Source: Gerris lacustris (taxonomy: Eukaryota > Arthropoda > Insecta > Hemiptera > Gerridae). From it: DNA of 64,000 bases. Below are positions 23,561-36,400 of this stretch, one piece after another. The position numbers and the translations under genes were made by a program. Position 1 is the stretch's first letter. Every line of letters begins with the position of its first letter. The notes beneath the pieces were generated by a model. That model was given only the letters and a program-made list of their open reading frames with translations. It was not told the origin of the DNA and did not search any database. The stretch is from assembly GCA_951217055.1 (NCBI GenBank), contig OX578283.1, forward strand, positions 29,759,427 through 29,823,426. Direction: 5' to 3'.

Positions 23561-26144
23561 TTTATTACACACTGACGGGACACTGAAAATGGTGATTTTC
23601 AGGTGAGGACCAATTCTCAATCTAAAGATCTCCCTCTGACCGGCGAGAAATAGGATAACTTTTCTCAGAGGCCAATTGCTTCATCATTCCCTTAGCCTGT
23701 GAAATTCCGTATATGTTACTGTCAGCTATTCGAACTTGCTTAACGAAAGTTTATCGAGCTGTAGCTACCTCGTTCCCATTTATGGTACTATGGGATCCAT
23801 TGTATTGTGGAATTAAAGTTTCTTACCTTTCAACAACCCTACACCGCCACAAACCACTCCCTACAAAGTCCCCAAGACCATTTACTCTTTAACTTTACTC
23901 TTAACATTTGTTGAAACTAACTAAACATTTAGCAATAGTATCTATACATATACTAAATATTATTATTTTGTAAATAATTTAGTAACTAATTTTTATTCTT
24001 TGTTTAAATTTAAATTTTATTATTTCATTCCTTTGACTTCCAAAGGGAAAACATTGATTTATTATCATTATAGAGGTGTAGTTCAATAACCAAACAACGT
24101 CTTCACACAAAATGATTTTATTTATAACAATGAACCGATTTCGGCTGTTTTAATTATATTTCTTTATAATGATGTCACTATCATACATTGGTGGAAAACA
24201 AAGTCGAGAATATTGATTTATTATTTTTAAATCATGACTAAGGTAATGCTTATAAAAATTTATTTATGACTTTTTAGAATAAATTAAAACTTGGGTTCTT
24301 TAATATGAGAGAAATATTAATTAAATACTGAATTTAATTTGTGAAAATTGTTCTACGTGTTATTTATCCACTGTTAATGTGCATTAGTCATTGTTTAATC
24401 GATTTAGTTTCACTTCTTAGTATTGGTCTTGTCTTTCAGCTAATATTTCATTCGAAATTTATCTATAGCTAATTATTTGAATGTACATCTTTTTAATTGA
24501 AAGATGTAAAGAAGGAATAATAACATCTTTTCCATGGACAAATGCCAATAAATAGATTTCAAATGTAATGCAATTGACCAAACCTGTACCGATTTTAAAT
24601 TAAATGAATTTGAAGAGTTGAAATGTTGCTTCTTCTTATATAAATAAATATTTTATATTTCATACTATAAAAATAGGAAGAATGTCAAAATAAATCAATC
24701 GCACTAAGCGCTACATTAAAAATCAATTTATTTTTTAGCAAATAATAATATTCAGGGTCAGGGTGACCCCCTCAGGAGTAGGTGCGAACGGGTGTCAAAG
24801 ACACCTGACATCCCCCTCCCTTTTACTGCAAGATTCACCAAGTAGTGCAAATATTAAAATTTAAACGCCTGGCGATGCCCGGGTCAGTTTGACCCGCGTA
24901 CCCACCCTAATGGACGTCCCTTCTAAGGGCCAGTTATCTTTTTTTAATTTTGTTAAGAAATAAGAAAGAAATTTAGTTCATGGAACGCCTGAAAACAGAG
25001 GATTATATTTAAGAAAATGCGGATACCGCTCTTATCCAAGAAGAGGAATTAAAATCAAACTTCTCTCTTTAGAAGACACCACAATTCTCTAAATCCTCTA
25101 TTGATCTAGGACTATCTTCTGGCTTCTTCGACAAACCATCCAAATTTCATATAAATCAGATGAGTACTATATTGAAGATATAGGTGTAAATAAATTTGAC
25201 AACAATGGGTTGTAAAAGCAATAAATCATTAATGTATACGTCATAAGACGCGAGGAAGCTATGTGCAACACTGATTTTTTATATGATTAACTACGGTCTA
25301 GAATTATTATAATTCTTTTGTGATGCAAGAATATCTAGATGTCCCCCATAGACCAAATATGATTTGAAAATCCTATATTTTTTCTTTTGTGTCAATAGGG
25401 GTAAAATGATATCATTTGCATTATAATTATATTTTTTGCATTGATTGTAATTTGCAACGTCGATATTATTTTAGTAATATAATCCTATTATTTTTGCGTT
25501 TTAGAGAAGTAGTTTAATTATGTTAGTGAGGGGTCTCAGTCAAATGCGTATATAGCCGATATCTTAAGTACAAATGGCCGATTGGAAAATGCTTTCAAAT
25601 AAGTTGTTTTAGGTATAAAAGGAGCCTGACTTCTCTTATTCAAAGCTGTAGGGCAATTGGTTCTGAATATATCGTCGTGACAAATTTTGCTTATCCACGG
25701 CGGCCATATTGGCTCAAGATGGGGGATGGTGAATCGATTTCTTATCGGGTGCCTAGGGGCTAAGGGTTAAGAGGGAACTACATAAAAAATTCATGGTCAC
25801 AGGTCCAGCAGTTCCAGAGATATTGTGATGCGTCACTGAGTAAGTGGTATTTGGATTGTACATAAATATATAGAAGGGCTTACCCTTTGGCAGCCCCTAC
25901 AAACCCTTCATAGGAATTTGCGCCTCGGATCATTGTTATTGACTGCATTAGTTTATATATAACAAACTACGTCTTCACGCAAAATGAATCGTAGTTATTC
26001 ATTGTGTGAATACCTTATTTGGTTATTGAACTGCACCTCATTCATGATGAGTCGCTGTCACACATTGAAGGAAAACACAGTCGAGGATATTTATTTTAAG
26101 TGTAACACAATTATTTTTAGAGAATTCGTATTAATTTATTTTAT
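23561..26144. other. Unassigned DNA with two GC-richer islands
   Basis: 24,755-24,925 contains AGGGTCAGGGTGACCCC and GGGTCAGTTTGACCCGCG, an inverted GGGTCA/TGACCC pattern that may mark transposon ends. 23,580-23,880 is GC-richer with no clear frame. 25,530-25,920 includes a GGCGGCCATATTGG block like family C. Confidence 0.35.
25125..25282 (+). repeat. HINE-like family A end fragment
   Basis: Begins TTCGACAAACCATCCAAATT and ends GGAAGCTATGTGCAACACTG. The sequence directly after it (to about 25,395) also follows the family A end at 40.49 kb, so the two sites share a flank. Confidence 0.7.
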
Positions 26145-26710
26145 CTACGATTGATACGATTTATCTGTTTAGATACGTAGAAAGTGATTATTTACGTACT
26201 TGTATTCATTGCGCATGCGCGTCTCATAGTTCTGAAGAATTTCTCTTCTTTACCACGCTAGCACGGTAAAGAAGAGGAATTCTTCAGCTTTACGCACGAT
26301 TAGCGAGTTTGTTTACATTTAACAAGACTAATTTGCTGTTTGTTTAATAAAAGTAACTTTTATATCGAGTTTTTTTGTGAAAATCAATGAGTGATTTAAA
26401 TGATTATGACGAATATGAGGGGAATAATACGCCTCCCGAAATAATTCTGAACAAAATACAACTAATGAATTAATGTTATCTTTATCAAGAGAGAAATACG
26501 AACTTGTATACTGGAAGTTTATTTTTTTTTTCTGTATTTATTATTAAAATCTAACAATCGTAGATAAAGTACGGTACGCAACTCGTGCGAAAACGGCATT
26601 TTGCGTTGCTCGTGTGGTTTTACTACCCTCGCTGTCTCTCGGGTTCAAACTCCACACTCGCATGTAAAATACTACTTTCCGCACTCGACGCGTAATGTAC
26701 AATATATGTG
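26145..26710 (+). repeat. Crypton-like fragment repeat, copy 2
   Basis: About 560 bp, the most complete 5' side. It includes a near-perfect hairpin at 26236-26287 (CTCTTCTTTACC / GGTAAAGAAGAG), a leader, then ATGAGTGATTTAAATGATTA and an NNTPPEII frame, followed by a frameshift and the TACGGTACGCAACTCGTGCG end block terminating GCGTAATGTA. Confidence 0.7.
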
Positions 26711-27342
26711 TAGTTTATTTGTTATTTGTTATTAATTTATTGATTGTGTTTAAAATGTTTATGCTAGCGTGCCGATTACTGTTTACTTTAGCAATTGAAA
26801 ATATAAATTATGCATGCCGAACCCATAGCCTTAAAAGCTACCACAGCTCTGGCTGATTTAAATGCCAACCTGTTATATACAATATAAAAATATTGTCTTA
26901 TTATTAATCTGAATTTAATAAATGGTATTTATTTATCTATTTACTTAATTATTATCTTGAGTATTTTACCGGTTTGTTAAGGTTTCGAGTATTTTCTTTT
27001 TAATTTAGGGAGCTCTCTAAACATCATTATTATAAAAACAACATTATTTATTTTTATAATTTTTACAATTACAATTTGTTTTGTTTTTACAATTTTTATT
27101 CCACCTTTAAGTTTATGTAATGAGCCTTATAAAAGAATAATTATTCTGTTCTAGCACTCAATATCTCGTTCGTTAGTTTTATTACATTTTACTTACGCAG
27201 TAGCTAATACTAAGTAAAGCAAAAACTATTTTTAATCAGTTCACTTAAAAAACCAGATTTTAATAATGTATACTTTTTTTTCTTTGATACATTTTTTTTT
27301 TAGTTCAGTATAAAATAAATAAGTCAAAGGCATTATATCAAG

Positions 27343-27469
27343 TTATAAAATATAATATAAGAAGACTATAAGTATAGCTAAAGGTAAAGAAATGCTTCCA
27401 ATAGGACTTAAAGTTAACCAAAATATACAAACCAAAGCCAGCCAAAATACATAATATAACACCTTATCC
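27343..27469 (-). CDS. FAR: FAR coding exon 8 (C-terminal membrane segment)
   Basis: Last base of codon 458, residues 459-499 and the TAA stop, after a TTTCAG acceptor. The exon encodes a very hydrophobic tail in two stretches split by SPIGS, matching the C-terminal membrane anchor of insect FARs. It is too short to stand out by length; it was found by asking for a phase-2 acceptor followed by a hydrophobic tail. Confidence 0.88.
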
Positions 27470-30400
27470 CTGAAACATTAAAAATATATTTATTAATATA
27501 AGCATATAACAACATTAGATATATATTAAGCCTAAAATTTAAAATAACTATATATATATATTAAGCATGTCAATATGTCATTTATTAATAAAACGTAATG
27601 TAAAACACTGCGTTTTCTTCTCTAAGTTTTTTCTTGGGCTAATTCTAATATTACTTCTTTATGGTAAAAGAATCATTTTAATTATTCTAAAGAAAGAATA
27701 TTCTTTAATGCCTCCGAATGAAAAATAAAATCCAAGACAAATGCGTTTCAGGCATCAGAAAACATTTTTATTCCCGTGTTTGTCCTATCTATCAGTCAAT
27801 TTTAACCGTCTGTACTCGTTAAATTTTACTTTAAAAAAATAAATTTTCAAGTTGATACTTCTAATTCGTGCAATAAATCAAAACTGTATATTGAAAACAA
27901 GGGGGGAAAATTAAATAAATTAGAAAATAATGTTTGTAAAAACATAACAACATTAAAGTATGCGATAGGACGCAAGGAATTTAAGTGCCACGCTGATTGG
28001 GAGACAATTTTTTTATTCAATCTGTACACCGTTTGCTTGTTTTGCTTCCGAGCTTACCGAATGTAACGGAAGTTATGCGATCGTTCCGAAGAAAGATTTT
28101 TTAGGTCTCCGATTTAAAAAATTCAAGACAGAAATCCGTTTCAGACATCAGGGAACATGGCAGGTCATAATTAACCCATTGTTGGTCCCATATAAGTTTC
28201 AAACTTCTGCGGCTATTTGTTTCTCTTCCGCATGCGCACTAACATACATTTATTTACACCTATATCATCGAAAGCACTTATTTGAATTTATGAAATTTGG
28301 ATGGTTTGTCGAAAGTAACCTGCAGATGGCCCTAGATTAATTTCAACCATCTGCGCTCCTTATACATATAGGTTGGTTCGCAATACTTGAGCGACGGATT
28401 GTCAGACAGACACGGAACCAAAAATGATCCGTGATGTCTCCTGCGATACTTTAATTAAAGTAAACAATCAAAACCATTTTGATGGTTTAAAAAAATCGGT
28501 CCGAGACAACTCAGAAAAACTTTCTCATATACGAGTTCATAATTTCTTGGCTCATTTTTTCGTTGGTACATTTAATTGTTATTGAACATTTTATTAAAAT
28601 CAAAATATATCATAAAAATAACTTCTTCTCGGCGGGGAATCTCTCCTTCCTTCCTTTTTATACGAGAAAGTATAAACGGAGGAAAATTAAATAAACGACA
28701 ATAATAGGTTTTAACAGTATAAATGCATTATAGTATGGAGTGGGAGTGCCATAGAAATTATGTGCCACACTAACTGGTTAGAGTATTTTACATATTGCCC
28801 CATCTATATTATTAGATGGGCTATTATTCTTATATGATTAGATGGGATATTATTCTGTGTTATGTGGTTTACTCAAAAATACTCCCAAATAGTGTTTAAT
28901 TTCTTGTAATAAGTACAATTAGTCGAAACAAATACTTACATATTGTGAAATAGTCTAGCTTGTCTTAAATTGCTTATATCTTCTTTAAAAAAGTACTGTC
29001 TGACTCCAAGGACACAATTCTCCAAGTAATCCTTCCAATTGATTTGACCAATGTCGAAGTCAAAATCAGTTTTTTCCTGTTCTGAGAGGGATTGATTAAG
29101 CTGATCAGTGTTGTAAGTACTGAAGTCGAACTGATTCTTTGTGAAGTATTTGCCGTGCTCCATTCCTTTGTAGTACTTTTTTTGAATATCCCTTTGACTG
29201 CAAACAATAAGGTTTTACTATAGTTTATAGTACAAAAATTATACTTCTTTAGATTGTTACTCCCCTACGTTTATTTTAGATTATAAATGACTTTGACTAA
29301 ATAACTGTTATGACAAAGGGATGGTTAGTCTAATGTACTTCAGGACAAAGGAATATCACATTCTATATACCTCCAAAAATAGTCAACACAAAATATTAAA
29401 AATGTACAGTTATTTTATGTGTAATAAAAAAATAGGGAAGCCCCCAAAAAACTAAAAATGGGGAAAACCTAAAAAACTAAATGGGGGAAACCCAAAAAAA
29501 CTACAACCAAGGGTTAAAAGTTAAAAGATTATTTTCACGGAAATTCTTCGTACAGTGTTAAATAAAAGGGAAGGATGCCCTGAGTAAAAATATATAATTG
29601 GTTTCGTGTTTGTGACGATTCACATTCGCGGCATTTGTCCTTAAAAGTCGCGTTCCAACGAAAAAATTCGTTTCCCTCTCCCTCTTCAGAAAAAAATCTA
29701 AAAATAATAAATTATTCAAATACAGTTATTCTTTATCAATGTATTTTTCATACGTCCCATATTTTGTAAGGAAAAAGTAATGTATTGCCCCCACCGTAGT
29801 GTTTCTCAGGTAACGCTATAGGAGCCATATAACAAAACCCCTTTACTCTAAAATCACATGCATTTCAAAAAAGTAAAATGCTCCCAGTTAAACCCCGCCA
29901 AGAACTGATGGTACTCGGGAAAATCTGTGAACTTCGCTTCGTTTATAATCGGAACTCCCGAGTATTGCCGAAGTCACTACTGTCTGTATGATGAATGACA
30001 GCTCTCTATGACATTAATCAAAATAGTATTAGCGAATTTCTAGTGCTTTTTGAGAGTGAATTTTATTAAAACACACTATACATGGCACTAAACCAACAAC
30101 ACTAGCGCACTTCTCAGATTGCTATTTATTGTTTTTAGTTTTACATTGTAATGTACACATGCAGTTACATAAATTAACAACTTTTATGTACTCGCGGCAG
30201 CAAAATTAAGCATTACATAGTTGTTTCTAGGCTGGAAAGTACTATTTCGCTGATTTTTTTATTAATAGTACATTACGCGTCGAGTGCGTAAAGTAGCATT
30301 TTGCATGCGAGTGTGGAGTTTGCAGTTTGCACCCGAGCGACAGCGAGGGTAGTAAAACCAGGTAAAACCAGCAATGCCGTTTTCGCACGAGTTGCGTACC

Positions 30401-33400
30401 GTTCTTTATCTACGATTGTTAGATTTTAGTAATAAATACAGAAAAAAATAATAAACTTCCTGTATGTAAGTTCGTATTTCTCTTTTGATAAAGATGACAT
30501 TAATTCATTAGTTGTATTTTGTGCCGAATTAATTATTTCGGGAGGCGTATTATTCTCCCCATATTCGTCATAATCACTTAAATCACGAATTGATTTTCAC
30601 AAAAAACTCGATGTAAACAGTTCCTTTTATTAAACAAACATCAAATTAGTTTTGTTAAATGTAAACAAACTCGTTTATCGTGCGTAAAGTTGAAGAATTC
30701 TTCAACTATGAATACAAGCACGTAAAGAATCACTTTCTACGCATCTAAACAGAGATACAATGTTTATATTTCGTTACAATCGTATAGATAAAATATTAAA
30801 AACAGGCAGGAAAGTAATTGAAACAGTCAGGGAAATTTGTTTTACCAGGTCGTGTCATAACATCTGTTTTGTTTGTGATTGGTTTTATCATAATTTGTGT
30901 TATTTTAATTTAGTTTTATACTTGTTTTATTTAAACACAATGTAGGTATTATTATTAATATATTAATATGTTAAGCTTCCACTTTTTATCTAAATAGCGT
31001 GAGTAAATACAATATTGTATGCAACAAGGCAACAAAGGAAACAATTCTGCCTCGTGTATTAATTGCTAAATGATAGTCAATCAGGTTCATAGCCTGCCCT
31101 CGCCTCCGGCTCGGAGGCTAACTTAATTACTCGACAGTAAAATTCCATTTTGCTCTCTAGTTACATAAATAACTATTAACACCTTGTGAACCCTAATTAA
31201 AAGTACATGCAATTTGATGCTTGCTAAGAAATATTTTTACAATCTGCCATCTTGATTCAAGATGGTGGCAACTTATAAGCAAAAGATGACATGAAGATAT
31301 ATCTCCATAACCAATTGAACTAAAACGTGGAAATTTGATTGTTAGCTTCTTTTTATGGCATAGAAACTTTCGAGAAAGGGTTTTCAAATTGGCTATTTTG
31401 ATTCAAAATGGTAGGCAAATACGAATTTCAAAACAAAGTCCCTGGAGACTTCCAGGTGAATAGAGTTTTATATGGATAGAGTGAGTTTATTGTTATAAGT
31501 AAAGAATACTCAGAACTATGATTCCAGGGGTAAATTGAGCTCTGGGTAATTTGACGAAAATTATCCCAGACACTCATGTCGAAGTCATAACACAAAAAAA
31601 ATTACTATCATAAACAAAAATCTATGATTATTAAAACTTACTTAGGCTTCTGTTTGGTGAAAGGTGCAAATATATCGAGAATAATAGCTTGTATGTAATG
31701 AGAAATGTAAAATTGAATTGTATTTCTCCAGCTAGATGGTCTACATTTTGCTATTGGATACGCAGCTTCCTTCCTCAGTGGATATTTGTAGATGCCCTCC
31801 ATTGTCAATTTTAAGAATTGGCCCCAGGTGATAGGATTCTTACTGCCACTGGTGAAGTGGTAAACTTTAAAGGATCTGAAATCAAATATATTTCTTGAAT
31901 TTTACCGATTAATATTATTAAGAAATTTACGAGGTATGTTTATGTTAAATTAAATTAGGGAAATTAGAATAAAGAAAATTATTATTTTCAATGGTAGATA
32001 ACAATTTTATTATTCTATAAAAGCTCATGCTATAGTTATGAGGGTCACTGATGAGCGAACTTACTCACATCGTGCGATTCACGTTCTTTGTTTTTTTTAT
32101 TATTGTTATTAATCTTATAAATATGTATTAAAATGACAATTGTTTTTTATATTATTATTCAAATGACTGTTATTATAATATAATTACTTAGTCACAATCA
32201 CACTGCCGCTTGTTACATATGAAAAGCTTTTGCTGTGACTAAACAAATAAAGGGAAAAACGTAACAGATACACATTTGTTGCGTTTTTATTTGTTGCGTT
32301 TTTCCCTTTAGTTAACATACCCTTTAAAATTTAATTTCTATGTTTTTTGACTCATTCTATTATGTAGAGTAGTCAATACACAGCTTACACAAACTAACTA
32401 CATAAACTTTAGGTTTTTGCAATAGAAATAGAAGTGAATTAATTTGCTTAGGTTTTTTTTCAAGAAGCAAACATCAATGTTAAGTTAGTTATAACATAAC
32501 TTATAGCGAGTCATAAAAGATGTAGAACTGTCCTCTCTTTCCCCCTTTCAAACAAGCAAACCATTGAGTGGTAAATGAGAAAGGTATTATTGTTCACCAG
32601 AAGAAAGAGACTGGGAGAAAGACAAAAGGTGTACCTTCGCATTAAGATCAACAGGTGTTCTATAAAACAGCTGGCAGCTGATGTTACAAGATGTTACAAT
32701 TCTTATTTGAAGCCTTTCCAAGCGAAAACCTATTCTACATCCAAAGAACCAATATGTGGTGGATAGAATTAAGTAAACACAAATTTTAAACAAAACTCAT
32801 TCAAAAATCTGTTTCTTTGTTATCAATAAAAATACAGACATGTTGAGATGGAACATATCTCGAAATCAATTATAATAATTTATCTCATTTATTATTCGTT
32901 ATTCATGTATGTATGTATATATGATGGCCAAAATAAACATAACTGGTATGTTGGATCAATGCAAAATGAATGATTACTTAATTGTTTTTTTTTTTTTTTT
33001 TTTTTATAGATAGGAAAATCTTCAAAAAGACACCACACAGTAGCAAGCCGTGAGGTAGTGTGGGATTTTTACCCACTAAAAAACCCATCTTGACGCCACG
33101 TTATATCCTGCCCGGGACCGCTTTCGCATTACTTCGGGCAGATTACTTAATTGTTACTCTAATCTAATATATATTTAATAAATAGTACAAAATTTATGTT
33201 ATAAATTCCATTCTGGTATACCATCAGGATGGAAATAATTAGTTATATTTAATTTTAAATAAAGTTTAATACAATGTTAAAAGAAAACAAAAAAACAGAT
33301 CTTCTAATATTTCATTGTCTTATGTCTTATAACGACATCGTTGGAGAAACAAGAATCCTTGATAACCATCTTCTATAGACCTTATTTTGTACTATTTACA

Positions 33401-36400
33401 ACTTAGGCTTTTCACAATTCCTCTTCCAGGATGCAGGAAGTAGTCCCTTTAAGTCTTCCTTAGTCTTCTAAATGTCCTTTCAAGTTAAAGGGACCTAGGC
33501 AGGTGTGTACTCTGGCGATTCTTTACTTACAGGATCCAGGTGAAATCTGCTTTTAAAAGACCAAGATCAAGCTGGGCTGGCTAAAACGTATAGGTATCAG
33601 GTCTGTGGTTATAAAATCTGGAGTGTAAATAATTTAAAACTATGCTTTCTTCACAAAAGATCGAATAGCTGTAACATATTATCTCTTGTAGACACATAAT
33701 AGAGGACTTAAATATTTTCAATTTAATCAATCTTATCATCTTACAATAACTTTATGTAAAACCAACGAATTATTTAGTTAAGTTTAAAAGTTGCAAATAA
33801 AAATTGAAACTACACAATAGTTGTCTATTATATTATGATAGATAATAACCAATTAAGCTGCTATCATTTAGCTGTAAGGAAGTATAGAGAATTTGTACTG
33901 AATTGTTAATTTAATATTATCCTTGAATGATAGCTGAAGCATATATATATATATATTTTGTAACTAAAAATCGGTTACCTTTGTTTATGCGCAATGAAAG
34001 CTGATGCGATGACCAATGAAGCAAGCTGATCACTAGGTACCATGTCGGTCACCTTGTCTGGGTCTACGTATAAAGACCTGAAAACGCCTGCAGAAGCGCC
34101 TGCAATGAATGCGAACTGGCCATTGTAGACGTTATCCACCCATCCTGGCATAGGTTCCTTTAGAGTTCCTAAAACTGCAAGAAATAAATCGTTAGGAATA
34201 AATTTTCAAGTTTGTTAGAGAATGTGATAACATTCTTGATTGCACAGTGTTCGCTAACTCCGTTACTAAGTAACACTTACTGCAAACATTTATTTTATCC
34301 CTGATGAATGTAATGGAATATTAAGAATTTGACAGATTAGACTTCTGCCAAATCTACTACTCAAAAAAATGTTGTTTTGTAAAAACTTGTTAATTTTTCA
34401 TAATTTCATTTACTGTAACAACTTTTTGAAATTTCTTCCTTATCCTGTCTCTCCATCTCTCAATTCTTAAAAACAAAATTATCTCAGAAAATATTATGCA
34501 TTTATTAAAGAAATCTGTGCATAATTTATCTAATGGCTTTTATTAAACTACTGAAATAAGCTAGAGATTTATTAGATGCTATAGCTTACCAATGGAAGGT
34601 CTAACTATTGCTACTGGAACATCCCCTCTCTCGTCCTTCACAACATTTTCAGCCATTAATTTTGTAAAGGAATAAGTGTTGGGACGATCACCTAATATCC
34701 TGAAATCAGTTTTGTCGTTCATTTAATAATTAAGGTGACATTGTTCGGTCCTGCATGGCTAAATCAATCAATGAATTTTACAATAATAATATAAATATTG
34801 TACTATTAGGGAAAAAAGAGTATTACTGAGTTTGAACTTCTGGTTCGTTTAACTTATCGAAATATGAAGGTTTGAGAAGTTCATCTGGTGTATATTCGAT
34901 TGGATAGACTTTCTCTTCTATTACTTCCCCCAGGATACTGTTGGCATATGCTGTAGACACGTAGACCAAGCTCTAGAACAATTAAAGAAAAAATATGTGT
35001 ACTCCAGGATACATTAAAAATGTATTGCATTGTAATGTATTGTTAAATTATAATATAATAAAATTAATCCAATTATATTAATTCAAGTTGGGAATAAAAA
35101 TGGTTAAGGTGGATTCGTTCCTTTATAGTTAATCACAGTTGAAAACCCTAATTTTATTTTATATAATTGACGAAAGAAATGTTTTTTAAACATAATAATA
35201 TTTTTTCACACACCTGTAAAATTCCATTCTAACTCAACTTAATATAATAATAATTAAACATATCCACCATTTGAATTTACAATGGGAGTTTCGCGTCAAA
35301 TTTAAAGAAACAATAGTGAAAAATGCAGTTCTTCAACTATAGTAAGATTCGGATTTACAAATAATATTCTGACTATTACAACAAAATAACTTTATTATTT
35401 AAGTGGTGTTATTTAAATATTTTTCTAATCTTTAGTGCACCCTTTACTTTACATGTTCAAAATGAGGTTTCACAGCCTGGAATAAATAATATAGAAGATT
35501 TTATTCTGACTATTACAACAAAATAACTTTATTATTTAAGTGGTGTTATTTAAATATTTTTCTAATCTTTAGTGCACCCTTTACTTTACATGTTCAAAAT
35601 GAGGTTTCACAGCCTGGAATAAATAATATAGAAGATTTTGGACATCTATCATTAATCATTACAAACATAGCTATATTGTTCAAATCCAACTGCAGTTTAT
35701 GATTACTAGTGGATTCGAGGAAGAGGTATAAGATTAGGTTCAGAATCCAGAAACTTTTCTTGGACAAATTATTGATTTTTAAAGCTTTCTGCACATAATA
35801 AGACCTTACTATTCCATTTGATTCCATAATCAAAGCAAAGCAACTGCATTCTTTTACAAAACAAGTTATTAAGTATCATATCAAAGTTGTTAAGATTATT
35901 AACGTCTTGAATACAAGAACTACATATTCTTTTGTGAAATAACATTTTATGTTTTTTATATTTACTTAAGAATAAATAAATTTGTTCTTTTGTTACATTA
36001 TAAATATTGTTTCTTTTCACCTTGATTTGAGGCATTGATTTTGCCAGCTGTAACACGCGTCTAGTCCCCACCACATTGATTTCAAGTGATCTAGTTAGTC
36101 GAGAGCTGAAATTGGTATTAGCTGCTACATGAAATATGACAGATACATTGTTGACTAAAGTTGTAAGATCTTCGGAGTTTAGTCCTAAGTAGTCTGTGCT
36201 CAGGTCACCCTGGAGAGGGATGATTTTAGATTTTGACTTCTCATCGAGATTCTGAAATACCTGGAAAAAAATATTTGTAAATTAGTCTTTTCTACTTTTA
36301 TTTTATTACAAAAATTCAAATTATTGTAACACCAAAGTTAAAAATAAGGTTAACAAAATTTTAAGATTAGAGTCGATCTAAATAATTTGAACCTAAAATA

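Noticed and set aside
23580..23880. LINE 3' fragment
   Set aside because: The minus strand looks vaguely protein-like but has stops and no RT motif or poly-A that I can place.
24755..24925. A piggyBac-type element from the GGGTCA/TGACCC inverted motif
   Set aside because: No TTAA duplication or clear matching ends could be placed.
28936..29207. Two overlapping minus-strand frames near 29 kb as separate genes
   Set aside because: One is FAR exon 7 read from an internal ATG and the other its shadow in another frame.
35769..36074. 101-codon minus-strand frame starting inside FAR exon 2
   Set aside because: It is exon 2 read through its donor into intron 2; the conserved continuation is in exon 3. 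The intronic part shows no known domain.
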